64,000 bases of DNA from Flavobacterium ammonificans. GTDB lineage: Bacteria > Bacteroidota > Bacteroidia > Flavobacteriales > Flavobacteriaceae. The notes under the pieces are model-generated. The model did not search any database and had not been told where the DNA came from. It saw nothing but the letters and a program-made list of their open reading frames with translations. Position 1 is the first letter of the stretch; every line of letters starts with the position of its first letter. Position numbers and translations under genes: made by a program. The stretch is taken from assembly GCF_020886115.1 (NCBI RefSeq), contig NZ_AP025185.1:1-64000 (forward strand). The letters are read 5' to 3'. Below are positions 57,179-64,000 of the stretch, one piece after another.

Positions 57179-60100
57179 TTAAAATTTAATATCTACACCT
57201 AAAGTGTATAATCTAGGTGTTGGGTATTGATAAACATCTAATGTTCTACTACTTTCTACATCAAAACCTTGCCATTTAGTAAAAGTTAATAAGTTCTCAC
57301 CCTGAAGTGAAAAAGAAAGTGCAGTCATAAAAGTATTTTTCAAGAACTTTTGAGGAACATTGTATCCAATCTGAATGTTACGCATTCTAATGTATGATGC
57401 ATCTTGTAAAAAACGATTAGACTCTCCAGACAATCCTAAGTTACTAGCTCTAAGAGAAGGCACATCTGTATTAGTATTTGTTGGAGTCCAAGCATTCAAC
57501 ATATCCGGAGATACTCTAAATTGACCTATGTTACCTGTACTGTATTGAGTACTTAAATCACTGTCAAAACGATATACTTCGAAAGCATAGGTAAACAAAG
57601 TGGATGCATAAAACCCTTTATAACTAAAGTCGAAACCAAAACCTCCTTGGTATACTGGAATATTATTTACTCCAGCTGCTTTTTTATCCGCTTGTACCGG
57701 AGTTTCAGTTGGTAAACCAGCAGCATTTTCAAACAACAATCTACCGTTTGCAGGATTAACTCCCAAGTAATTGTATACAAAAGGCTCGTTAATACTACCT
57801 CCATTTTTTGAAACATATAAACCACCTCCAGCGAAAATTTCACCTGTACCAGGAATATCACTTACAAGATTGGTGTTTTTTGAACCATTAGCTCTAATAG
57901 TCAATCGCATATCATTTTCAGGATTTCTGATCAAATCATAAGCTAAGTTCAATTCAAGACCCTTATTAGTAACGGTTACATCAACGTTTTGTGTCAAAGT
58001 TGAAGTTCCAGAAGTAGATGAAACTGGATTACTTAAAAACTGTTTTGATGTAGCTCTGCTGTAATAATCAACAGTTCCTCTAAGCCTTCCTTTAAATAAC
58101 TCAAAATCCAAACCAGAGTTCCATTGAGTAGTAATCTCCCACTGTAATTCAGGGAAACCAAAACTAATTCCGTAACCTGTACCACCATTATAAGTATTGT
58201 TTGAAATAGAATAAATATCAGCAAAAGCTGGAGGAACGATACCTGCAAAAACAGTACCACCTACTACTCTTTGATTACCAACAGTTCCATAAGAACCTCT
58301 TAATTTCAAAACATCAATAAAAGTTAAATTATCCATAAACGATTCTTCATCTATATTCCATCTACCTCCTACTGACCAGAAGTTACCCCATTGCTTTTCG
58401 TCAATAAAACGAGAAGAACCATCTCTTCTTATTGTAGCAACTACTCCATACTTGCTTTTGAAATCATAATCAAAAGAACCAAAATAAGAAATTAAATCAT
58501 TTCTCAAATTCGATGCGGATATTGTAGGCACATAAAAATCATTAGTCCCAGTATCTGCTGCATATCCAGCACCCGTGTTCGGCACATTAATTCCTTGAAT
58601 TAAACCTCTTTGTCTGAAGTTATTTGTGTACAAACGTGAATGATTGTACTCCATGTTGGCGTTTACATTAAAAGTATGTTCTTTGTACTTTTTACCATAA
58701 TTTATTTGCCATAGGTTGTTAAAATACCATTCTCTTCTTTGGTTTATATCTTCGAAACCGGTAAAATCTTGTCCAGCAGCTTGGAATAATAATCCATTAA
58801 ATGAACCTGCAAATTCATTTTGAAAAAATCTAGTATCTAGCAATTGACCATTCAATCTGGTACGAATTACTAAATCTTCGGCTAAATCGTAAGAAAAATC
58901 AGAAGCAACATCAACACGAACTTCGTCAGTTTGATTTGCATACTGTTGTAATTTATCAACCAACATAATTGGAGTAGCCAAAAGTCCAGGAGTTGTATTG
59001 TAATAGTTTAATGCAGATCTTGGACCAGTATACACACTTAACGGCACATAAGGAGCTGAAATAAAAGCACCTAAAACATAGTTTCTATTAATAGCACCTT
59101 CACCTAAGTTGGTAGCCTCATTGTTTTTACTGAAACCGAATGAGCTGTTCACTTGGTATTTAAACTTCTCATTAGTTGATTTACCATTGATATTGTTTCT
59201 CAAAGTGAATCTTTGTAAACCTGTAGTTTCTAAGATACCATCTTGTTCGAAATATCCAAATGAAGTAAACGAAGATACATTTTTACTGCTATTTTCTACA
59301 CTTAAGTTGTGTGATGTAGTAGTAGATTGTCTAAAGAAATAATTTACCCAATCCGTATCAATATCGAATGCATTAATTTGAGCATCAGTTAAAGTAGCAC
59401 CTCTACCTGAACCGAAGTTTTTCTCAATTTGCAACAACTCTTTTGACGTTGCATATTGGTATTTTGGCAATTGAAGCTCTCCAACACCATATTGAGAACT
59501 GTATCTAAATGTAGTTTTAGACTCTCCAAATTGAGCTTTTTTAGTTTTAATAACAATAACTCCATTAGCACCTCTGTTACCATATTCAGCAAGAGCAGCC
59601 GCATCTTTCAATACAGAAGTAGACTCGATATCATTGGGGTTAATAGATCTAAAGTTATCACTATTAGATGGAAAACCATCAATCACGTACAATGGGTCTG
59701 AGTTACCTGTAATAGTACCAACCCCTCTAATAATAACTGTTGATTTAGCTCCAGGCTGACCTGTAGAAGCTGTAATGTTAACACCCGCTAACTGACCTTG
59801 TAGCGTGTTCATAACATTCGCGTTAGGTCTGTTTTCAATAGTTTTACTTGAAACTGTAGCATCAGATACTACCGCTTGCTTTTTAGTTATAGTTCTATAC
59901 CCTTGAACAACAACCTCTTTCAAACTTACTCCGCTTTGAAGTTTTACATTAATTGTATTGGAAGCACCAACGGTTACCCTTGATTCATTCATTCCAACAT
60001 AAGTAATTAATAAAACATCCCCAACTTTAGCTTTGATAGCATACTTACCATCAAAATCAGTTTGAACACCATTTTTTGTTCCTCTAACAATTACGTTAGC

Positions 60101-60220
60101 TCCAGGAATGGGTCCTGTTCCATCTGAAACAACCCCAGAAACTGTTTTCTCTTGAGCAAAAGAAAACTGCATAGATAACGCCAATAAAAGCGTGTAAATC
60201 CACTTGATTTTAAATTTCAT
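57179..60220 (-). CDS. SusC/RagA family TonB-linked receptor (pair 2)
   Basis: The 1013-aa outer-membrane receptor has the same arrangement as SusC 1: signal peptide (about 1-22), carboxypeptidase-regulatory-like domain (about 27-96), a TonB box region KEVVVQGYR, plug domain and barrel. It is followed by its SusD. The start region is very similar to SusC 1 at both protein and DNA level. Confidence 0.96.
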   Translation of the reverse strand: MKFKIKWIYTLLLALSMQFSFAQEKTVSGVVSDGTGPIPGANVIVRGTKNGVQTDFDGKYAIKAKVGDVLLITYVGMNESRVTVGASNTINVKLQSGVSLKEVVVQGYRTITKKQAVVSDATVSSKTIENRPNANVMNTLQGQLAGVNITASTGQPGAKSTVIIRGVGTITGNSDPLYVIDGFPSNSDNFRSINPNDIESTSVLKDAAALAEYGNRGANGVIVIKTKKAQFGESKTTFRYSSQYGVGELQLPKYQYATSKELLQIEKNFGSGRGATLTDAQINAFDIDTDWVNYFFRQSTTTSHNLSVENSSKNVSSFTSFGYFEQDGILETTGLQRFTLRNNINGKSTNEKFKYQVNSSFGFSKNNEATNLGEGAINRNYVLGAFISAPYVPLSVYTGPRSALNYYNTTPGLLATPIMLVDKLQQYANQTDEVRVDVASDFSYDLAEDLVIRTRLNGQLLDTRFFQNEFAGSFNGLLFQAAGQDFTGFEDINQRREWYFNNLWQINYGKKYKEHTFNVNANMEYNHSRLYTNNFRQRGLIQGINVPNTGAGYAADTGTNDFYVPTISASNLRNDLISYFGSFDYDFKSKYGVVATIRRDGSSRFIDEKQWGNFWSVGGRWNIDEESFMDNLTFIDVLKLRGSYGTVGNQRVVGGTVFAGIVPPAFADIYSISNNTYNGGTGYGISFGFPELQWEITTQWNSGLDFELFKGRLRGTVDYYSRATSKQFLSNPVSSTSGTSTLTQNVDVTVTNKGLELNLAYDLIRNPENDMRLTIRANGSKNTNLVSDIPGTGEIFAGGGLYVSKNGGSINEPFVYNYLGVNPANGRLLFENAAGLPTETPVQADKKAAGVNNIPVYQGGFGFDFSYKGFYASTLFTYAFEVYRFDSDLSTQYSTGNIGQFRVSPDMLNAWTPTNTNTDVPSLRASNLGLSGESNRFLQDASYIRMRNIQIGYNVPQKFLKNTFMTALSFSLQGENLLTFTKWQGFDVESSRTLDVYQYPTPRLYTLGVDIKF

Positions 60221-60248
60221 AATACAATTAATTTTGAATTAGTTTAAA

Positions 60249-60278
60249 CAAATATCTTAATTATTTCTTAATTAACAA
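60249..60278 (-). promoter_or_regulatory. promoter of SusC-SusD pair 2
   Basis: On the minus strand TTG (60276-60278) and GATATTTG (60249-60256) are 19 nt apart; the -7 has one mismatch. The arrangement is the same as for pair 1. Confidence 0.5.
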
Positions 60279-60414
60279 ATAATTATAAAAATAAAATCAC
60301 ATTTAACAAGTGTTTACAAAATTAAAATGCATTAAATCCAATTTTAAATCCAAAATATTTTTTAAATATTAATACAATTATTTTTACTTAATTTTATCAC
60401 TTAAATTTAGTTAG

Positions 60415-61014
60415 ATGTTACAACTACAATTCTCCCATTTTTCAATTGAATCCGGTACTGATGAAGCGGGTCGTGGCTGCCTTGCAGGACCTGTAACTGC
60501 TGCTGCCGTTATTTTACCAGAAAATTTTGAAATTAAAATCCTCAACGATAGTAAGCAATTGTCTGAAAAAGCTAGAGAACAATTACGTCCTATTATAGAG
60601 GAACAAGCCGTTTCTTTTGCAGTAACTCATTTAGAACCTGTAGTAATTGACGAAATCAACATTCTAAATGCTTCTATCAAAGCCATGCAAGAAAGTATTT
60701 TGAAATTGAATCCAAAACCTGATTACATTATTGTAGATGGGAATCGGTTTAAACCTGTTTTAGATATTCCGCACAGTTGTATTGTAAAAGGGGATGCAAA
60801 ATTCATGAGTATTGCCGCAGCTTCGGTCCTAGCCAAAACCTACCGAGATGAATATATGAACAAAATTCATGAAGAATTTCCAATGTACAATTGGAAACAA
60901 AATAAAGGTTATCCCACTCAAGAACACAGAGAAGCGATACGAAAATTTGGGGTAACCAAATACCACCGTATGAGTTTTAGATTGTTGCCAGAACAGTTGA
61001 AACTGGAAATATAG
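60415..61014 (+). CDS. rnhB: ribonuclease HII
   Basis: RNase HII cuts RNA in RNA-DNA hybrids and removes single ribonucleotides from DNA. The 199-aa protein has the catalytic residues D16 and E17 in GTDEAGRG and D108 in IIVDGNRF, and the [12 protein letters not shown] motif. It is divergent from the second SusC and convergent with lipB. Confidence 0.96.
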   Translation: MLQLQFSHFSIESGTDEAGRGCLAGPVTAAAVILPENFEIKILNDSKQLSEKAREQLRPIIEEQAVSFAVTHLEPVVIDEINILNASIKAMQESILKLNPKPDYIIVDGNRFKPVLDIPHSCIVKGDAKFMSIAAASVLAKTYRDEYMNKIHEEFPMYNWKQNKGYPTQEHREAIRKFGVTKYHRMSFRLLPEQLKLEI

Positions 61015-61023
61015 AGTTTTAGA

Positions 61024-61109
61024 CTTATTAGATCTTTAGATTTTAATAGGAATCTTATAATCTAAAAATCTAACTTTCTAATTATCTATTGATCTTATGA
61101 TCTAATAAG
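61024..61109. terminator. foldback between rnhB and lipB
   Basis: An 11-bp perfect inverted repeat CTTATTAGATC (61024-61034) / GATCTAATAAG (61099-61109) with inner TTAGATTTT / AAAATCTAA arms makes a long foldback. The right arm lies inside the last codons of lipB. It probably ends transcription from both sides. Confidence 0.55.
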
Positions 61110-61799
61110 CGAACATTCAAACAATTGAGTAAAATGATTAAGAATTTTAGCTTTCACCTCGTTTTCATCTACTCTTTCAACTCCTAATTCGACGTTCAAT
61201 GAAGTTACTGCTTTGCCGCGAATACCACAGGGAATGATATTGTCAAAATACCCCAAATCAGCATTGACATTTAACGCAAATCCGTGCATAGTAACCCAAC
61301 GAGACGCGCGAACACCCATAGCGCAAATTTTTCGAGCAAAAGGTGTTCCAACTCCCAACCAAACTCCAGTTTCGCCTTCGCTTCTGGTAGAATTCAAACC
61401 GTATTCGGCTAAGGTTAAAATAATGGCTTCTTCCAATAATCGCAAGTATTTATGAATATCGGTAAAGAAATTTTCCAAATCCAAGATTGGATAGCCAACT
61501 ATTTGTCCTGGACCATGGTAGGTAATATCTCCTCCTCGATTGATTTTATAAAAGGTAGCCCCTTTGGCTTCCAATTGTTTTTCCGAAAGTAACAAATTAC
61601 TCAAATCGCCACTTTTTCCTAAAGTATACACATGCGGATGTTCTACAAAAAGCAAATAGTTAGGTATAGGTAAACTGGTTTCGTCTTTTCTATTTTGGAT
61701 TTTAAGATCGACAATACCTTTGAACAATTCCTCTTGGTATTCCCAAGTGGCCTTGTAATCTTTGTTCCCTAAATCGTATAATTGGATTTGTTTGTTCAT
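61095..61799 (-). CDS. lipB: octanoyltransferase LipB
   Basis: LipB moves octanoyl from acyl-carrier protein to lipoyl domains, the first step of lipoate synthesis. The 234-aa protein has the RGGDITYHGPGQ motif (88-99), active-site K157 and nucleophile C191 in IIPCGIRGKAVTSL. It is divergent from the next gene's terminus and has a -7 element at 61855-61862. Confidence 0.96.
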   Translation of the reverse strand: MNKQIQLYDLGNKDYKATWEYQEELFKGIVDLKIQNRKDETSLPIPNYLLFVEHPHVYTLGKSGDLSNLLLSEKQLEAKGATFYKINRGGDITYHGPGQIVGYPILDLENFFTDIHKYLRLLEEAIILTLAEYGLNSTRSEGETGVWLGVGTPFARKICAMGVRASRWVTMHGFALNVNADLGYFDNIIPCGIRGKAVTSLNVELGVERVDENEVKAKILNHFTQLFECSLIRS

Positions 61800-61854
61800 T
61801 TGTCATTGCCCGGCACGAAAACATCTTTAGTCGTTCCTTTTTTTGTTTGTGTGC

Positions 61855-61862
61855 CAAAGGTA
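61855..61862 (-). promoter_or_regulatory. -7 element of lipB promoter
   Basis: TACCTTTG on the minus strand matches TAnnTTTG, 55 nt before the start codon. Confidence 0.5.
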
Positions 61863-61898
61863 CAAAGTTTTATAGATATACTTTTCTCAGAAATAAGT

Positions 61899-62624
61899 CT
61901 ATTGTAAAATGACTTCCAAATTAGTGCTTTCGGGATTGGTTACGGCTTCAATAAGAGAAAACGTCAATACTAAAGATTTTTTGTCAGCACTAATGCTAGC
62001 TTTAGGATTAGAAACGGATTGAATTGGTTTTGGAAAATAATACCTCAACTCAAAGCTTTGTTTCAATGGAAATTTAGAAATACGCTCCTTGATAGTAGCC
62101 AACTCGTCCTGCTGTTTTTTGAGTTCAACAGGATCAGTTATTTTGACGATGCGATGAAATCGGGTTCCATCAAATGAGAATGCAACTGAATAATAATGTT
62201 CTTCGGCACTTAAAGCATAATTATTTTGAATGTTATCGGCATAATTTTCTGTTTTATACAAATCGGCGACATCCGAAATAGTTTTGAATTGCTGCGAAAT
62301 CTGAGTACGAAACTCTTTTTCATAGGAACTTTTCTTGATCTTGACCTCAACTGGAAAGTGCTTTTCGTAAACCGATTTTTCAAAAGGTGTTAATTTTGCA
62401 AAGGTTTCTCGATATTTCTTGGCATAATCTTGAAATATATAAGTCGCATCTTGATATTCTTCCTCTTTAGAATAATTTTCGCCTGCAATAAACTGATACG
62501 ATTGTTCATCTCGTAACATTTCAAGCAGAATACTTCCACTTCCATCAGTATGTAAGTGAATTGTTTCGGTAACTTGACAACTTTGAAAAATGATAATTGA
62601 GAAAGCAAAAAAGATTTTTTTCAT
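61899..62624 (-). CDS. small lipoprotein of unknown function
   Basis: The protein (241 aa) has a lipoprotein signal with Cys at 16 (FQSC) and a soluble domain rich in charged residues with several beta-strand-like segments; I do not recognise the family. The ATG at 62624 is chosen because the -7 element at 62655-62662 lies just upstream, while a longer frame would start inside the repeat copy 2. It follows the repeat and is upstream of lipB on the same strand, 99 bp apart. Confidence 0.7.
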   Translation of the reverse strand: MKKIFFAFSIIIFQSCQVTETIHLHTDGSGSILLEMLRDEQSYQFIAGENYSKEEEYQDATYIFQDYAKKYRETFAKLTPFEKSVYEKHFPVEVKIKKSSYEKEFRTQISQQFKTISDVADLYKTENYADNIQNNYALSAEEHYYSVAFSFDGTRFHRIVKITDPVELKKQQDELATIKERISKFPLKQSFELRYYFPKPIQSVSNPKASISADKKSLVLTFSLIEAVTNPESTNLEVILQ

Positions 62625-62654
62625 TTTGATTTGGGTTTTGGGTTTTGGGCTTTT

Positions 62655-62662
62655 CAAATATA
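62655..62662 (-). promoter_or_regulatory. -7 element of the lipoprotein gene promoter
   Basis: TATATTTG on the minus strand matches TAnnTTTG, 31 nt before the ATG at 62624. It rules out the longer frame. Confidence 0.55.
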
Positions 62663-62702
62663 CAAAAGGTTTTATAGGTTTTGAAAACAAAATCGCCTTT
62701 TC

Positions 62703-62812
62703 TAGCCCTTCCCGAAGCTTCGTGAGAAGCGGCATCCTTTTTTGTTGTGCTGGCTTCGAGAACCTCAGCCAGCAGAACTAAAAAGATAGAGCGGATAGCA
62801 GGACAAAACGGG
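62703..62812 (-). repeat. Flavobacterium-type palindromic intergenic repeat, copy 2
   Basis: On the minus strand this element reads CCCGTTTTGTCCTGC, TATCCGC, then a hairpin (GCTGGCT...AGCCAGC), then AAGGATGCCGC and ends GGGAAGGGCTA. It has the same layout as copy 1 at 4541-4610 but an enlarged central hairpin and diverged ends. It lies between the lipoprotein gene and lysS. Confidence 0.55.
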
Positions 62813-62870
62813 ATGAAAAACCGAAAATGGCTGCTCTTAAAAAAACCAAAATCATTTTCAAATATTGAAA

Positions 62871-62900
62871 TTGCTACATTTTTAAATTTAACTATCTTTG
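62871..62900 (+). promoter_or_regulatory. promoter of lysS
   Basis: TTG (62871-62873) and TATCTTTG (62893-62900) are 19 nt apart, a complete Bacteroidota promoter 22 nt before the lysS ATG. Confidence 0.7.
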
Positions 62901-62921
62901 CGCTCTTAAAATCAGAATACA

Positions 62922-64000
62922 ATGGCATTATCCGAACAAGAAATTTTACGTAGAGAAGCACTTACCGAATTACGCAATTTAGGTATTGAGCCTTATCCAG
63001 CAGCCGAGTTTACCACCACCGCTTATTCGAGCGAAATCCTAGCCAACTTTGAGAAATACGAAGGTAAAGAAGTGGTTTTAGCGGGACGATTGATGGGGAA
63101 ACGCATCATGGGAAAGGCATCGTTTGCAGAATTGAAAGATGCTGAAGGACGTATTCAAGTCTATGTTTCGAGAGATGACATTTCGGATGATGAAGAAAAA
63201 ACGATGTACAATGTGGTTTTCAAAAAACTATTGGACATTGGCGATTTTATTGGGGTTCGCGGAACGGTTTTCAAAACACAAGTAGGCGAAATTTCCGTTC
63301 ATGTTTACGGATTAACGGTTTTGGCGAAAGCCTTGAAACCACTTCCAGTTGTAAAAATGGATGCCGATGGAAAAATCCACGATGCCTTTGCTGATCCTGA
63401 ACAAAGATACCGTCGTCGTTATGTGGATTTAACGGTGAACGACCATGTGAAAGATACTTTTATCAAAAGAACTAAATTGTTCAACTCCATGCGTTCGTTT
63501 TTTAACGACAAGGGGTATTTGGAAGTGGAAACGCCGGTTTTACAACCGATTCCGGGTGGTGCTGCAGCTAGACCTTTTATCACGCACCACAACTCGCTTG
63601 ACATTCCTTTGTACATGCGTATTGCGAATGAATTGTATTTAAAAAGATTGATTGTGGGTGGATTTGAAGGGGTGTATGAGTTCTCGAAAAACTTCCGTAA
63701 CGAAGGAATGGACAGAACACACAACCCAGAATTTACCGCTATGGAAATATATGTAGCCTACAAAGACTACAACTGGATGATGAACTTTACCGAAAACCTG
63801 CTAGAGCACTGTGCTATTGGGGTTAACGGAACAAGTGAAGTGACTTTTGGCGAACACAAAATCAATTTCAAAGCGCCGTATGCAAGAGTGACTATGACTG
63901 ATGCTATCAAACACTTTACCGGTTTTGATATTTCTGGCAAATCAGAAGCGGAATTGTTTGCAGCTGCTAAAGGCATGGGAATTGACGTGGACGAAACCAT
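62922..64000 (+). CDS. lysS: lysine-tRNA ligase (3' end beyond window)
   Basis: Class II lysyl-tRNA synthetase charges tRNA-Lys. The 359 codons present include the N-terminal OB-fold anticodon-binding domain (about 60-150; GRLMGKRIMGKASFAELKD) and the start of the catalytic domain with motif 1 (ETPVLQPIPGGAAARPF) and motif 2 (FRNEGMDRTHNPEFTAMEIY). The gene continues past base 64000 with no stop, so it is partial here. It starts at ATG 62922, 22 nt after a full promoter. Confidence 0.97.
   Translation, partial: MALSEQEILRREALTELRNLGIEPYPAAEFTTTAYSSEILANFEKYEGKEVVLAGRLMGKRIMGKASFAELKDAEGRIQVYVSRDDISDDEEKTMYNVVFKKLLDIGDFIGVRGTVFKTQVGEISVHVYGLTVLAKALKPLPVVKMDADGKIHDAFADPEQRYRRRYVDLTVNDHVKDTFIKRTKLFNSMRSFFNDKGYLEVETPVLQPIPGGAAARPFITHHNSLDIPLYMRIANELYLKRLIVGGFEGVYEFSKNFRNEGMDRTHNPEFTAMEIYVAYKDYNWMMNFTENLLEHCAIGVNGTSEVTFGEHKINFKAPYARVTMTDAIKHFTGFDISGKSEAELFAAAKGMGIDVDET

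Noticed and set aside
50805..60220. Polysaccharide utilisation locus
   Set aside because: Two SusCD pairs are present, but no glycoside hydrolase, lyase, sulfatase or hybrid sensor gene is nearby, so a sugar-degrading locus is not supported.
62625..62735. Longer start for the small lipoprotein (37 extra residues)
   Set aside because: The extension would start in the repeat copy, would precede the -7 element at 62655-62662 and would spoil the lipoprotein signal.
62545..62961. 138-aa open frame on the minus strand before lysS
   Set aside because: It reads through the lysS start, the lysS promoter and the palindromic repeat; its sequence is translated repeat DNA.
1..64000. CRISPR arrays, IS elements, prophage or toxin-antitoxin pairs
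   Set aside because: No regular spaced direct repeats, no transposase or phage genes and no short two-gene cassette of that kind were found; the only recombinase is the chromosomal XerC-type enzyme.

Overview
The window reads as one contiguous piece of a low-GC Bacteroidota chromosome, almost certainly a Flavobacterium-type member of the Flavobacteriaceae. Evidence: SusC/SusD outer-membrane pairs, Bacteroidota-type promoters (TAnnTTTG about 20-50 nt before starts), near absence of Shine-Dalgarno sequences except at rpsU, a split methylmalonyl-CoA mutase with a short small subunit, a long (482 aa) GAPDH, and two copies of an intergenic palindromic repeat that I associate with Flavobacterium genomes. 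It begins 100 bp before dnaA, so base 1 is probably the conventional start of the replicon. No rRNA, phage, IS element or CRISPR array is visible; the window is mainly core genome.

Layout. 1-8.5 kb (+): dnaA, a low-molecular-weight phosphatase, an RsmI-like methyltransferase, a dienoyl-CoA-reductase-type SDR, udk, an FtsB-like protein and methylmalonyl-CoA mutase mutA-mutB. 8.5-11.8 kb (-): a lysozyme-fold protein, then dapF-GNAT-mltG. 12-15 kb (+): a Do-like protease and long GAPDH. 15-18.3 kb: an alanine module, with an Lrp/AsnC regulator divergent from ald and an amino-acid permease convergent to it. 18.4-25.7 kb (-): four-LysM NlpC/P60 peptidase, acnB, MoxR ATPase, SurA-like chaperone. 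26.1-27.7 kb (+): prfC. 27.7-43.1 kb (-): a DUF3467 protein and the gene-expression block rpsU, xerC-type recombinase, hpf, tRNA-Thr(TGT), tRNA-Tyr, tRNA-Thr(GGT), tuf, tRNA-Trp, secE, nusG, rplKAJL, rpoB, rpoC. 43.2-48.6 kb: acyl-CoA dehydrogenase, membrane-anchored HhH protein, cationic amino-acid permease, PspC-like protein, DUF2851 protein. 48.7-60.2 kb (-): outer-membrane cluster of a putative porin and two tandem SusC-SusD pairs. 60.4-64 kb: rnhB, lipB, a small lipoprotein, and lysS running off the end.

The genes fall into functional groups: replication start and RNA/protein synthesis (dnaA, prfC, RNA polymerase, L7/L12 stalk, tuf, tRNAs, hpf, rpsU, lysS), envelope growth and quality control (mltG, dapF, LysM peptidase, SurA, Do protease), central carbon metabolism (GAPDH, AcnB, MutAB, Ald), and outer-membrane nutrient import (SusCD, porin).

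The leads I rate highest are: a DUF2851 protein whose residues resemble a PD-(D/E)XK nuclease with Cas4/AddB-like flanking cysteines; the strong Shine-Dalgarno of rpsU; a tRNA-operon promoter whose start site would lie inside the hpf terminator hairpin; a terminator whose U-tract touches the xerC start codon; a perfect 15-bp palindrome in the acnB promoter; and the two palindromic repeats.
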